A DNA stretch of 64,000 bases from Rikenellaceae bacterium (GCA_015059735.1 SUZX01000003.1:124001-188000), one strand, 5' to 3'. Counted from the stretch's first letter, positions 51,607-61,706 are shown. Program-made: numbers and translations. The notes: generated by a model from the letters alone, not told the origin.

Positions 51607-54600
51607 TTATTCAAGTTTACGTTGAGGCATCACCCGCTCCTCGATCATTTGGAAAATGATGAAGAGTACCGGCACAATAAAGAGCAAGGCAATTGTTCCG
51701 ATCAACATACCGCCGACCGTACCCACACCAATCGAGATATTACCGTTAGCACCTACACCCGAGGCGAACATCAAAGGCAACATACCGAAGATCATGGTAA
51801 GCGAGGTCATCAGAATCGGTCGCAGACGCTCACGCGCCGCCGACATGGCAGCGGCGGCAATGGACATACCTTCTCGACGACGCTCCGAAGCATATTCGGT
51901 GAGCAGAATAGCTGTTTTAGCCAACAAACCGATAAGCATCAGCAGACCAATCTGCAAATAGATGTTGTTCTCCAAGCCGAACATGTATGCAAAACAGAAA
52001 CTTCCGGCCAATCCGAACGGCACCGAAAGGATAATCACGATCGGGATGAACAAACTCTCGTACAATGCGCACAGGATCAAATAAATGAACACGATACATA
52101 TCACAAAGATCACTGCGGTGGAATTTCCCAACGAGGCCTCTTCGCGTGACATACCGCCAAATTCGTATCCGTATCCCGTAGGCAACACTTCGGCAGCCAC
52201 CTCACGAACGGCCTGAATGGCCTCACCGGAGCTGTATCCCATAGCGGCCGCTCCGTTGATCGAAATTGCCGAGAAGAGGTTGAAACGCGAGAGCGATTGC
52301 GAACCGTAAACACGCGTAAGTTTCAAATACTGATTGATTGGCGACATCTCACCTGCGGCATTACGAACAAACATATTGCGTAAAGCGTCGGTATCGAGAC
52401 GGAACTCGGGAGAGGCCTGCACCATGACACGATAGAGTTTCGAGAAACGGTTCATATTCGAAGCATAGCTACCACCGATATAACCCGAAAGGGCATTGAG
52501 TACATCTCCCGGTGATATGCCGTTACGCTTACACTGTACGGCATCGACCTCCACCAAATATTGCGGATATTTGCTGGCAAACGAAGTGGTGGCACGCGCG
52601 ATTTCGGGTCGATCATTCAACTTTTCGATCAACTGCTTGGTCAAAGCCTCCAAATCCTCAATCGTACCACCCTTTTGGTCCTGCACATAAAGTTCAAAAC
52701 CGTTGGTTGCACCATATCCCGGGATCATACCGCGCGTGAAGATCTGAATCTTTGCCGACGAAATGTCATTCGTGCGACGATATAACTCTTCGATCACATT
52801 CTCCATAGCATCCTCCTTCTCGGTACGCTCTTCCCATTTCTTCAAACGAATGGTAAACGATCCGCTCGAAGAACCTTGACCGCTCAACATACCGAAACCG
52901 GTGGTACGGGCATAAGACTCAATTTGCGGAATGGAGTTGATGCGGCGATCGATTTCGTCCATGACATGAAGGGTCTCTTTCAAATTGCTTCCCGGCGGCG
53001 TGGAGATATCCATGCTGATCGATCCGAGGTCCTCTTTGGGCACCAATCCCGTTTTGGTTGTACGCATCAGGTAAATCAAAGTACCCATAGCCACCACCAA
53101 CAGCAGGAATGCCAAACTTTTATGTCGGAACATAAACATCACGCCCCCTTTATAACGAGCAATCAACCGACCGAACGCACTATTGAACGCAAGGTGGAAA
53201 CGCGACGAGAAGCTCATCTTTTCACCCGTTTCGTTGGCGTGCGGTGTCATGATCAACGCGCAGAGGGCCGGACTGAGTGTCATGGCATTCAACAACGAAA
53301 TACCTACAGCCACAGCCATAGTAAGACCGAACTGCATATAGAATACACCGGTAGTACCTCCCATGAAACTCACCGGAATAAACACGGCCATGAAGACAAA
53401 TGTCGTGGTAATCAACGCCGTAGAAATTCCGCTCATGGCATCGATCGTCGCTTTGTAAGGCGACTGATAGCCTTCATCGAATTTCGCCTGTACGGCCTCC
53501 ACTACTACGATGGCATCATCAACGACCGTACCGATCACCAACACCAATGCGAAGAGAGTGATCATGTTCAACGAGAAACCTGCCGCATAGAGGAAAGCAA
53601 AGGTTCCGACAAGCGACACAATAATTGCCAACGTCGGGATGAAAGTCGAGCGCAGACTCTGCAAGAAGATGTAAACCACCAAAATAACCAACAAGATAGC
53701 CTCCAAGAGGGTTTGCACTACCTTATCAATCGACGCATCGAGGAAGTCTTTGGTACTCATCAAGTCAACGATCTCCATGCCCTTCGGAAGGTCTTTGGCA
53801 ATCTCAGCTACCACACGGTCAATCTCTTCGATGATTTCGTTGGCATTCGAGCCGGCGGTTTGTGAGATCATACAAGTTGTTCCCGGGTGTCCATTTACCA
53901 CACCGATAAAGTCGTAACTGCGAGCACCCAACTCGATACGGGCCACATCTTTCAAGCGCAAAACTGTACCATCGCTCTGTGCGCGGATCACCAAATTGGC
54001 ATAGTCCTCCTCTTTCTCATAACGTCCACGATATTTCAACACATAACGGAACGTATTGTCGGACTCGGCACCCAAAGTTCCGGTAGGCGATTCAAGATTC
54101 TGCTCTTCAAGTACGGTACGAATATCCGATGGCATGAGTTTATATTTCGCCATCTTGCCCGGATCGAGCCAGATACGCAATGAGTAATCACCACCACGCA
54201 CCTCGACTTCGCCGACACCCGTAACACGCGAAAGACGAGGTTCGATATTGATCTTCATGTAATTACTCAAAAAGTTCACATCGAACGAATCGTCGGGACT
54301 ATAAATTGCCAATGTCTTGATTCGGCTAGTCTGACGCTTACGCACGGTCAAACCGCTGCGTGTTACCTCGGCAGGCAACAATCCCTGTGCCGAGGCCAAG
54401 CGGTTTTGTACGTTAACCATCGCCATATCGCCATCGGTACCTTGACGGAAAAAGATCTGTATGCTGGCCGAGCCGCTGTTGGTGGCGGTTGACACCATAT
54501 ACATCATGTTTTCCACACCATTGATCGCCTCTTCCAACGGGACGATCACACTCTTCATTACCGTTTCGGCATTAGCTCCCGTATAAGAGGCCGAAACACG

Positions 54601-54732
54601 CACGGTGGGAGGCGCGATTTCAGGAAACTGCTCTACGGGCAGTTGCACCAAACCGATGAGTCCCAGCAATACAACAACCACCGAGATAACTCCCGCAAAG
54701 ATCGGTCGGTCGATAAAAGTCTTTATCTGCAT
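51607..54732 (-). CDS. RND-family (HAE1) multidrug efflux pump
   Basis: 1041 residues, the length of AcrB. Begins MQIKTFIDRPIFAGVISVVVVLLG as HAE1 pumps do. Twelve membrane segments with two large periplasmic loops; proton-relay aspartates are in the fourth segment (VIGTVVDDAIVVVEAV), and the GGTTGVFYMQFGLTMAVAV and RLRPILMTSLTMIFGMLPL signatures are present. It takes substrates from the periplasm or membrane and drives them through the OM channel using protons. Adaptor ends 2 bp upstream. Likely affects tolerance to bile acids, dyes or antibiotics; which ones is not readable. Confidence 0.95.
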   Translation of the reverse strand: MQIKTFIDRPIFAGVISVVVVLLGLIGLVQLPVEQFPEIAPPTVRVSASYTGANAETVMKSVIVPLEEAINGVENMMYMVSTATNSGSASIQIFFRQGTDGDMAMVNVQNRLASAQGLLPAEVTRSGLTVRKRQTSRIKTLAIYSPDDSFDVNFLSNYMKINIEPRLSRVTGVGEVEVRGGDYSLRIWLDPGKMAKYKLMPSDIRTVLEEQNLESPTGTLGAESDNTFRYVLKYRGRYEKEEDYANLVIRAQSDGTVLRLKDVARIELGARSYDFIGVVNGHPGTTCMISQTAGSNANEIIEEIDRVVAEIAKDLPKGMEIVDLMSTKDFLDASIDKVVQTLLEAILLVILVVYIFLQSLRSTFIPTLAIIVSLVGTFAFLYAAGFSLNMITLFALVLVIGTVVDDAIVVVEAVQAKFDEGYQSPYKATIDAMSGISTALITTTFVFMAVFIPVSFMGGTTGVFYMQFGLTMAVAVGISLLNAMTLSPALCALIMTPHANETGEKMSFSSRFHLAFNSAFGRLIARYKGGVMFMFRHKSLAFLLLVVAMGTLIYLMRTTKTGLVPKEDLGSISMDISTPPGSNLKETLHVMDEIDRRINSIPQIESYARTTGFGMLSGQGSSSGSFTIRLKKWEERTEKEDAMENVIEELYRRTNDISSAKIQIFTRGMIPGYGATNGFELYVQDQKGGTIEDLEALTKQLIEKLNDRPEIARATTSFASKYPQYLVEVDAVQCKRNGISPGDVLNALSGYIGGSYASNMNRFSKLYRVMVQASPEFRLDTDALRNMFVRNAAGEMSPINQYLKLTRVYGSQSLSRFNLFSAISINGAAAMGYSSGEAIQAVREVAAEVLPTGYGYEFGGMSREEASLGNSTAVIFVICIVFIYLILCALYESLFIPIVIILSVPFGLAGSFCFAYMFGLENNIYLQIGLLMLIGLLAKTAILLTEYASERRREGMSIAAAAMSAARERLRPILMTSLTMIFGMLPLMFASGVGANGNISIGVGTVGGMLIGTIALLFIVPVLFIIFQMIEERVMPQRKLE

Positions 54733-54734
54733 AG

Positions 54735-55853
54735 CTACTCCTCCTTCTTCACTTCTTTTTTATCGGTATCGACAACAACCTCCACACCTTCACGCAACAA
54801 TCCGGCACCTTCGGCGATGATTACATCTCCAACCTTCAATCCCGACTGCACGATATACTCTTTACCATCGTTTTGAGGCAGCACCTCGATACGCGACGAT
54901 GCAGTCTTGCCATTGACAACTTTATACACATAGACACGATCCTGCAATTCGTAGGTTGCAGCCTGTGGAATCACGATGCAATTCTTGCGCACCGAAGGAA
55001 TGACCACCGAACCGCTACCACCATCGCGCAGCAAACGTTTCTGATTGGGGAAGACGGCACGCAGACTCACTGCACCGGTACCTTGACTGATCGTACCGCT
55101 GACAGCATCGATTCGACCTTTCTCTTCGTAGATTTGTCCGTTGCTCATCAGCAACTCAACCTCCGGCATTTGACGAATGGCGTTGTTAAGCGATCCATAT
55201 TCCAACATCAGGTCCAACATCTGATTCTCGGCCATCGAGAAATAGACATAGACTTTGCGGGTATCCGACACCGTTACCAAAGGCTCAGTAATATTGCTGC
55301 TGACCAATGCGCCGACACGATAAGAGATCATACTAGCCACTCCGTTTACCGGCGAGCGCACCTCCGTATAGGAGAGGTTGTTTTTGGCATTGGTCTCTTC
55401 AGCTAACGCCAATGCCAACCGAGCTTCGGCCTCGGCCAAATCGTTCTGAGCAGTCATCAAATCAAACTCCGAGACCACCTTCTCCTTATAAAGATCTTTA
55501 TTACTCTCCAAGACAAGTTTCGCCGTCGAAAGAGCCGCTTCGGCACTACGTACGTTGGCCGCCGCAATGGCATAAGCTGCTTTATATGGATTTTGGTCGA
55601 TCACAAAGAGCACCGAATCCTTGCGCACGGCATCACCTTCTTCGATGCGAATCTCGGTGATCATGCCGCTAACCTGCGGACGAATCTCTACCGTTTGGCA
55701 ACCATTGATCGTTGCCGTGTAGGAGGTCTTCAATGTGCGGTCGGCCGCAGTCACCGTGTAAGTCTTGTAGGTTTTGGGAGCACGTTTTGCTTTCTGTTCT
55801 TTGCATCCGACGCAAAGCACTAGGCTGAAAATAACAATGGATAAATATCGCAT
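54735..55853 (-). CDS. RND efflux periplasmic adaptor (HlyD/AcrA family)
   Basis: 372 residues from ATG 55853: lipoprotein signal MRYLSIVIFSLVLCVGC with lipobox CVGC. Then the beta-barrel/lipoyl/hairpin layout of membrane fusion proteins: GCQTVEIRPQVSGMITEIRIEEGDAVRKDSVLFVID (lipoyl half), coiled-coil hairpin (AEAALSTAKLVLESNKDL, AEARLALALAEE), RSPVNGVASMISYRVGALV, and a C-terminal beta-barrel. The longer open frame from 55898 adds 15 basic residues before the signal and is less likely. First gene of the efflux operon. Confidence 0.92.
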   Translation of the reverse strand: MRYLSIVIFSLVLCVGCKEQKAKRAPKTYKTYTVTAADRTLKTSYTATINGCQTVEIRPQVSGMITEIRIEEGDAVRKDSVLFVIDQNPYKAAYAIAAANVRSAEAALSTAKLVLESNKDLYKEKVVSEFDLMTAQNDLAEAEARLALALAEETNAKNNLSYTEVRSPVNGVASMISYRVGALVSSNITEPLVTVSDTRKVYVYFSMAENQMLDLMLEYGSLNNAIRQMPEVELLMSNGQIYEEKGRIDAVSGTISQGTGAVSLRAVFPNQKRLLRDGGSGSVVIPSVRKNCIVIPQAATYELQDRVYVYKVVNGKTASSRIEVLPQNDGKEYIVQSGLKVGDVIIAEGAGLLREGVEVVVDTDKKEVKKEE

Positions 55854-56085
55854 AATTTTGGGTTTATTTGTCTTTTTATATAATAATATCTTCTTCATTC
55901 CTCTATGCTGTTTCGGTCTCTCTACAATTTGTTCACGAAGATACTCGTTTTATCTCACTAATCGATCATTTTACAGGTGAATCGACAATAAACAGGGGGC
56001 AATCGCCCAACTAACCCCCAACATAGGCCTTCATCTGCCTATTTTTATGTCAACGATAAACCTGCAAAAATTACATCGAAAAACA

Positions 56086-57051
56086 TTATTGTACCAATAA
56101 ATTACATCCTCGAATATCGGATCGTGCAATGCGCCCCTCGATTTCAAACGAGCCATCAGCAAAAACACGTCCCACATCTTCGGTCTGTATGAATGCACAT
56201 GACCAATAGTTCGACAGATCTATCAAATTTAATCCGCCCCGCACTCCCGATGGGAGATACTCGAACGGATCGTTGATATCGCGAGCCATCACCCGCATCC
56301 ACTTGGGAGTACGAAACCTATTGCCTCCTTGCGAATAGGCTTGCGAAGTAAGTTCGGCCATGCCGTATTCCGAGTGAATCTCTGCCACTCCGAAAGCCTC
56401 GCAAAGAATCCGATGAAACTCCTCTTTGGGCAATTCCTCGCGATACCCCTTCATACCACCGGTTTCCATCACGATAGTATTTGAGAACTTCGGAGCATAT
56501 TGCTCTGCCAAACCCCAAAGGGCATAACTTACTCCCAACAAAATCTTGGGTTTCGCATCGGCAGCCATATCGGTGAGCAGTTTCTCGTAGTTGTCGAGAT
56601 AAAACCCACCCGATCCACAATCGGCAATCAACCGATCGGCCATATAAACCAACGACGAGCCTTCGCGTTGCAAATAATTGGGCAGCAGTGCATACAGGCT
56701 CCATTGGCTCGGTTCGCCATAAAAGACTCGAAACGAATGGCGAAAAGCCTGCTCATAAAGAGCCAACGATTGCATCGGATGTCGCGATGGGATCATTCCG
56801 GTAGTCGCCGAAGAGGTAAATACCATCTCCGGAGCCTGCTCGCCACAATACACCGTATGACTTTTGAATAAACCGATAGGCAGACACGGAATCGCCTCCA
56901 CAGACCGAACATCCTCGGGATCAACACCTATGCGGGCAAGATATTCTCGATAAGGAAGACAATCGACAGCCTGTCGATGAAAAATCGACAATGCAACACG
57001 CTCGAAAGCAACATCGTTCATCACTTGGAATATCTCCTCCACCGGCAACAT
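56086..57051 (-). CDS. LuxE/PaaK-like acyl-protein synthetase
   Basis: 321 residues. The adenylate-forming motif VFTSSATTGMIPSRH lies near 75-90, SLYALLPNYLQREGSSLVYMADRLI near 120 and SEYGMAELTSQAYS near 220, with a late TEDVGRV; these match the LuxE family that activates fatty acids as acyl-AMP. LuxE partners (LuxC, LuxD) are absent; Bacteroidota carry lone LuxE-like genes near cell-envelope or aryl polyene functions. The ATG at 57051 lies only 4 nt after a TACCTTTG box (57063-57056), so it may be leaderless, or start at the Met at 57021. Function unknown. Confidence 0.75.
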   Translation of the reverse strand: MLPVEEIFQVMNDVAFERVALSIFHRQAVDCLPYREYLARIGVDPEDVRSVEAIPCLPIGLFKSHTVYCGEQAPEMVFTSSATTGMIPSRHPMQSLALYEQAFRHSFRVFYGEPSQWSLYALLPNYLQREGSSLVYMADRLIADCGSGGFYLDNYEKLLTDMAADAKPKILLGVSYALWGLAEQYAPKFSNTIVMETGGMKGYREELPKEEFHRILCEAFGVAEIHSEYGMAELTSQAYSQGGNRFRTPKWMRVMARDINDPFEYLPSGVRGGLNLIDLSNYWSCAFIQTEDVGRVFADGSFEIEGRIARSDIRGCNLLVQ

Positions 57052-57236
57052 TTTACAAAGGTACGAAAAATTTATGATCTCATACTAAATTTTGACAAAG
57101 CAAAAACCCAAGCAAGCCTAACAAACATGAACCAACGAAAAACCTTTGAGACTCTAAATAGGCCCAAAGGTCTCGGAATTAGCACCTCTTTTGACTCCGA
57201 GCCAAACACTTTTTGAGCTCTCGGACAAAAAAAGAA

Positions 57237-58091
57237 TCAGCCTCGATGGGCTTGTTGTAACAATTCGCCCAATGTAGCAATGTTTTCGGCGATCAGATGA
57301 GGTTGTCTTTCGGCTTGATCGGCGATTGCGATCGTCGTCTCTCCAGAGAGCACCAAAACACCCATAGCTCCGGCATTGTGCGCCATCTCTACATCGGTGT
57401 AAATCCGATCACCAACCATAGCGATCTGGTCAGGTTGTAGCCCATGTCGGGTCAAGATTCCTGTCAGCATGTTGGGGTCAGGCTTGCCGAGGGTGATGTC
57501 CGGACGACGTCCTGTGGCATGTTCCAAGCAAGCGCAGATCGAGCCGCAATCAACCAATACAGTGGGCTGGTCGGTGGGACACACCCGATCGGGATTTGTC
57601 GCGATATAAGGTACACCTTGCGATACCCACCATGCAGCACGACACAAGCGGTCGTAGTTGAGTGTCATATCAAAGGCTGCCACAATCACATCGGGCCGAT
57701 CCTCCGGAGAATCCGCCGCCGAGACGAAACCCGCAGTTTCAAACTCAGAAATCATCGAAGGAGTACCGAGCAAGAAGAGTTTTCGGGCCTCCGGCAAATG
57801 GGTTTTGATATAGTCGATGGCGGCCAAAGCCGTTGTGTACATCTCGTCGCGAGTGGCCTCAATCCCCATTTTATGCAACTTTGACAGATAGTCGGCAATC
57901 GATTTTGAAGGGTTGTTGGTCAAAAACGAATAACCAATGCCGGCCTTTTTTAGACCCTCCAAAAATGGTTTTGTCCATGAGAACAGCGATTGACCCATGT
58001 AGATTGTTCCGTCCATGTCGAGAGCCACATGGCGGATACGACGAAGACGTGCCAATAATTCGTCGTTGTTGTAAATCGAGCGGTATGTCAT
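57237..58091 (-). CDS. HAD-IIA family hydrolase (NagD/phosphoglycolate-phosphatase-like)
   Basis: 284 residues from ATG 58091, which overlaps the GDPD stop as ATGA. Motif I DMDGTIYMGQSLF near 25, FLTNNPSKS near 60 (motif II), lysine region TLGKPDPNML near 205 and VGDRIYTDVEMAHNAGAMGVLVLSGE near 230 are the NagD-type (HAD-IIA) signature. It removes phosphate from a small molecule such as glycerol phosphate or a nucleotide. The longer frame back to 58241 lies inside the GDPD gene and is not used. Translational coupling to GDPD supports glycerol phosphate as candidate substrate. Confidence 0.85.
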   Translation of the reverse strand: MTYRSIYNNDELLARLRRIRHVALDMDGTIYMGQSLFSWTKPFLEGLKKAGIGYSFLTNNPSKSIADYLSKLHKMGIEATRDEMYTTALAAIDYIKTHLPEARKLFLLGTPSMISEFETAGFVSAADSPEDRPDVIVAAFDMTLNYDRLCRAAWWVSQGVPYIATNPDRVCPTDQPTVLVDCGSICACLEHATGRRPDITLGKPDPNMLTGILTRHGLQPDQIAMVGDRIYTDVEMAHNAGAMGVLVLSGETTIAIADQAERQPHLIAENIATLGELLQQAHRG

Positions 58092-58981
58092 TTTTGTCGT
58101 TGTAAATTCACTCCTTGAAACAAATAAGGATAATCGGTTTCGATCACATCGCAAGGCGACATTATTTCCAATTTGTATCCGGCAATTCGTTCTGCCTCGG
58201 TGAAACGCTGGTCGTGTGTCGGAGCGACAGAAATCATACACATAACACCGTTTTCGTGCAGTTTATCATAAAGAGGCTTTTGCTTCGAGAGCATCATCCT
58301 ACCCACATAAGCCATTGTTTGCGACCAAGGAATTCCGGCAGCATCGTATTTTCTAAACTCTTTAAGATTCTTGCACCAAAGCGAAAACATCGCATCGGGA
58401 TCTCGATCCAACAACAACCGCGCTTGCGAGGCGTTGTGTACCGTGTACATCACATTGGCGGGAGATAGCGAGTTGATGAACTTCGACATGACTTCAAGCG
58501 GAACATCTTTAATATCGAGATTCAAGATCGTTTTGCCTTGACTCCAACAGATCACACTTTCCAATGTTGGGATTTTATAAGGGGTAACATTGCCATCGCG
58601 ATCCACCAAATTGAATTGTTGCAACTCTTCGTAGGTGTAGTCACGAACACGACCTTTTCCGTTTGTCGTGCGATCGATGGTAGCATCGTGCATCAATACA
58701 ATAACCCCGTCTTTGGTCATGCGGGGATCAATCTCGAAAAACGAGGGCATCATCGTAAGCGTCTTCTCAAACGATTCTATGCAGTTTTCGGGATAACCTG
58801 CCATCATACCGCCGCGATGCCCGCTGACTACAATCGGACGGGCGGGATCGTAACGAAACCACTTGTGCAGTTGTTTTCGGTTTCGAATATCGATATAATG
58901 CGAGTTAGCCACTTGTGCAAAAGCGGTTACACTACCGAACAACAACAGAAAAAACAAAAATTGTTGTATGATTCTTTTCAT
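58088..58981 (-). CDS. Secreted glycerophosphodiester phosphodiesterase
   Basis: 297 residues with signal peptide MKRIIQQFLFFLLLFGSVTAFAQ. GDPD TIM-barrel: catalytic His pair in VVSGHRGGMMAGYPENCIESF near 52 and VIVLMHDATIDRTTNGKG near 95, metal ligands EIDPRMTKDG. It releases glycerol 3-phosphate and an alcohol from glycerophosphodiesters in the envelope. A divergent OPA-family transporter (59132) could import the product. Promoter TATTTTTG at 59008-59001. Confidence 0.88.
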   Translation of the reverse strand: MKRIIQQFLFFLLLFGSVTAFAQVANSHYIDIRNRKQLHKWFRYDPARPIVVSGHRGGMMAGYPENCIESFEKTLTMMPSFFEIDPRMTKDGVIVLMHDATIDRTTNGKGRVRDYTYEELQQFNLVDRDGNVTPYKIPTLESVICWSQGKTILNLDIKDVPLEVMSKFINSLSPANVMYTVHNASQARLLLDRDPDAMFSLWCKNLKEFRKYDAAGIPWSQTMAYVGRMMLSKQKPLYDKLHENGVMCMISVAPTHDQRFTEAERIAGYKLEIMSPCDVIETDYPYLFQGVNLQRQK

Positions 58982-59000
58982 AATTCGGGTTGATTCCCGA

Positions 59001-59008
59001 CAAAAATA
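59001..59008 (-). promoter_or_regulatory. -7 promoter box of the GDPD-HAD operon
   Basis: Minus-strand TATTTTTG fits TAnnTTTG, 20 bp upstream of the ATG at 58981. Confidence 0.55.
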
Positions 59009-59082
59009 CGCTTTTTCTTCGATAATTATATGTTACCAGAACAAAAAAACGCCCAAAACAACTTCGGAAAGAAAATAATAGT

Positions 59083-59100
59083 TAAATTTGTGTACTTTTG
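59083..59100 (+). promoter_or_regulatory. Two overlapping -7 boxes upstream of the OPA transporter
   Basis: TAAATTTG (59083-59090) and TACTTTTG (59093-59100) both fit TAnnTTTG. The second is 31 bp before ATG 59132. Divergent from the GDPD promoter. Confidence 0.5.
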
Positions 59101-59131
59101 AAATGAAACCTTAATTCAACCGTATTACACG

Positions 59132-60487
59132 ATGACACCCGAACAAAACAAACAATTTAAGCAATGGCAGACACGCACGATTATCGCCACGATGGTCGGT
59201 TACGCCCTTTTTTATTTCGTTCGTAAGAACTTTTCATTAGCCATGCCCGGCCTTGAAGCCGATTTGGGGATCTCAAAAACAAGTTTGGGTATCTTTTTGA
59301 CTCTGAACGGCATTGTTTATGGTATCTCGCGTTTTATCAACGGCGTATTGGCCGACCGTATGAATGCCCGTTGGTATATGGCGATCGGATTGGCCTTATG
59401 TGCTTTGGCCAATTTTGCTTTTGGTTTTGGGGAAGATGTTTCCTATTGGATCACCGGAGAGCACGATGGTACGCAATTTACCAACACGATGATTCTCTTC
59501 ATGGGTGTCATGTGGGTAATAAACGGGTTGTTGCAAGGTGCGGGATTCCCTCCGTGCGCCCGTTTGCTGACCCATTGGGTGCCACCTACGGAGTTGGCAA
59601 CCAAAATGTCGGTATGGAACACCTCTCACTCGATTGGAGCCGGTTTGGTAGTAATCCTTTGCGGCTATATCATGGGATCAATGGGAACGGGAGTCGATCA
59701 TACGGGGGCTTGGAAATGGTGTTTCTGGATTCCGGCGGCAATATCGTTTGCCGGAGCTGTGGGCTTGGCAATCTTCTTGCGGGATACCCCCTCGTCGGTA
59801 GGACTTCCTGAATTGGCCGGTACCGAATCTAAAAAGGAGACCGTTTCCTCAAACAGTACCGAACATCGGGCTTTTCTGATGAAGTATGTCTTCAAAAATC
59901 CACTGATTTGGATTTTGGGACTTGCCAATTTCTTTGTCTATGTCGTACGTTTCTCAGTCCTCGATTGGGGGCCATCGTTATTGAGCCAATCAAAAGGTGT
60001 CAGCATGGAACACGCCGGTTGGTTGGTTGCCATGTTCGAGATTGCCGGTATCTTGGGCATGCTGTTCTCCGGATGGGCCACCGATAAATGGTTGAAAGGC
60101 CGAGCACATCGCACCTGCGTCTTTTGCATGGCGGGCACGGCTCTCTTTGTATTGCTCTTTTGGCAGTTACCGAACGACGCCCCCGTTTGGCTGTTGTTTG
60201 CCACTTTGTGCGCCGCCGGATTCTGCATTTATGGTCCGCAGGCCTTAATCGGTATCGCTGCTGCCAATCAGGCAACCAAACGGGCAGCTGCCACAGCAAA
60301 CGGTCTAACCGGACTTTTCGGATATGCTTCGACCATCGTATCGGGTGTCGGATTGGGTTTTGTGGCTCAACACTACGGTTGGAATTGGGCTTATATCGGT
60401 ATTCTTGCTATGGCTGTGGTCGGCATGTTGATCTTCCTGCTGATGTGGGGAGCTCGTGCAGATGGCTACGATGAAGTTGCCGAATAG
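59132..60487 (+). CDS. MFS organophosphate:phosphate antiporter (GlpT/UhpT-like)
   Basis: 451 residues, 12 membrane segments. The N-terminus MVGYALFYFVRKNFSLAMPG and FLTLNGIVYGISRFINGVLADRMNAR match the OPA family (GlpT, UhpT, UhpC), with conserved Arg in the first segment and MSVWNTSHSIGAGLV near 165. It exchanges phosphate for glycerol 3-phosphate or a hexose phosphate. Divergent from the secreted GDPD, so glycerol 3-phosphate is the favoured substrate. The metallophosphoesterase frame overlaps its end, but the true start of that gene is 44 bp downstream. Confidence 0.88.
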   Translation: MTPEQNKQFKQWQTRTIIATMVGYALFYFVRKNFSLAMPGLEADLGISKTSLGIFLTLNGIVYGISRFINGVLADRMNARWYMAIGLALCALANFAFGFGEDVSYWITGEHDGTQFTNTMILFMGVMWVINGLLQGAGFPPCARLLTHWVPPTELATKMSVWNTSHSIGAGLVVILCGYIMGSMGTGVDHTGAWKWCFWIPAAISFAGAVGLAIFLRDTPSSVGLPELAGTESKKETVSSNSTEHRAFLMKYVFKNPLIWILGLANFFVYVVRFSVLDWGPSLLSQSKGVSMEHAGWLVAMFEIAGILGMLFSGWATDKWLKGRAHRTCVFCMAGTALFVLLFWQLPNDAPVWLLFATLCAAGFCIYGPQALIGIAAANQATKRAAATANGLTGLFGYASTIVSGVGLGFVAQHYGWNWAYIGILAMAVVGMLIFLLMWGARADGYDEVAE

Positions 60488-60530
60488 GAATTTGTTGTTT
60501 TGCATGTTATATGGTAAAAAGCTTTCCGCC

Positions 60531-61706
60531 ATGAAGAAGTTATTATTAGCCTTGCTATTCGTTTTTTATACGGCAACGTTGTATGCTGAATTACCAAAGG
60601 CACGAATTATCGTAGGTCCATATCTTCAAGCAGTGACAGAAACAAGTTTCACGGTAGTATGGACGACCGATCATCCGACTGTTTCATGGGTGGAGGTTGC
60701 ACCCGAAGATGAAACCCACTTTTACGCCGAGAAACGCCCGCGCCATTACCAAACGGAGCACGGGAAACGGTCAATCGGCACGATCCATCGGATCACGATC
60801 TCGAATCTGCAAGCCGGTACCACCTATCGATATCGAGTTTTCTCGCAATCGGTGGCCGAGAGTGGCAAAGGTGGCCGGATCGTGTTAGGTGGCATTGCAT
60901 CGAGTCGGGTTTATCGTCGAGAACCGTTGCGGGCGACTACGCTCGATCACTCTAAATCGCAGGTAAAATTTCGGGTTGTCAATGATATACATGGCCGCGA
61001 TTCGATCATGTGCGCCCTATTGAGAGGGGTAGATCGCACGAACGCCGACTTTGTGGTTTTCAATGGAGACATGACCTCAACTATCGAATCGGAAACGCAG
61101 ATCGCAACGGGATTTTTACGTAGCGCGGCCAAGCAATTCGGAGCCGAAGTGCCGATCCTCTTCGTACGTGGCAACCACGAGAATCGGGGACATTATTCGT
61201 CTCAACTGATCAACTATTTCCCAACGACAAGCGGCCGTTATTACTATACTTTCCGGCAAGGGCCTGTTTTTGGTGTTGTCCTCGATTGTGGCGAAGATAA
61301 GCCCGACAGCGACATCGAATATTACGGATTGGCAGACTTCGACAACTACCGGACCGAAGAGGCCGCTTGGCTTAAAAAGGTAGTTACCAGCGAGGCATAT
61401 CGTACCGCACCGTTGCGTATCATTTTCCTGCATATACCTCCGGTTTGTGGCGAAATATGGCATGGGACACACGAAATTCGCAAGAAATTTATGCCGCTAT
61501 TGCAAGGAACAGGGGTCGATCTGATGCTCTGTGGCCATTTGCATAAGTTCTACTATGTTCCGGTCGGTAAGTCGGAATACGATTTCCCGATATTGATCAA
61601 CTCCAATAACGATGCAGTGCATGTGGTTGCCGAGAAAAACCGATTGCATGTTTCAGTCATCGATCCGGCAGGCCATAAAGTAGCTGAATATGATTTGAAG
61701 AAGTGA
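60531..61706 (+). CDS. Secreted metallophosphoesterase with N-terminal FN3-like domain
   Basis: 391 residues from ATG 60531; signal peptide MKKLLLALLFVFYTATLYA. Residues about 22-115 form a purple-acid-phosphatase N-domain (ARIIVGPYLQAVTETSFTVVWTTDHP), then a calcineurin-like core with metal motifs FRVVNDIHGR, VVFNGDMTS, FVRGNHENRG, IFLHIPP and MLCGHLHKFYY. It probably cleaves phosphate esters outside the cytoplasm. In the GDPD/OPA group it would supply phosphate. The frame open from 60456 overlaps the transporter and is not the start. Confidence 0.88.
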   Translation: MKKLLLALLFVFYTATLYAELPKARIIVGPYLQAVTETSFTVVWTTDHPTVSWVEVAPEDETHFYAEKRPRHYQTEHGKRSIGTIHRITISNLQAGTTYRYRVFSQSVAESGKGGRIVLGGIASSRVYRREPLRATTLDHSKSQVKFRVVNDIHGRDSIMCALLRGVDRTNADFVVFNGDMTSTIESETQIATGFLRSAAKQFGAEVPILFVRGNHENRGHYSSQLINYFPTTSGRYYYTFRQGPVFGVVLDCGEDKPDSDIEYYGLADFDNYRTEEAAWLKKVVTSEAYRTAPLRIIFLHIPPVCGEIWHGTHEIRKKFMPLLQGTGVDLMLCGHLHKFYYVPVGKSEYDFPILINSNNDAVHVVAEKNRLHVSVIDPAGHKVAEYDLKK

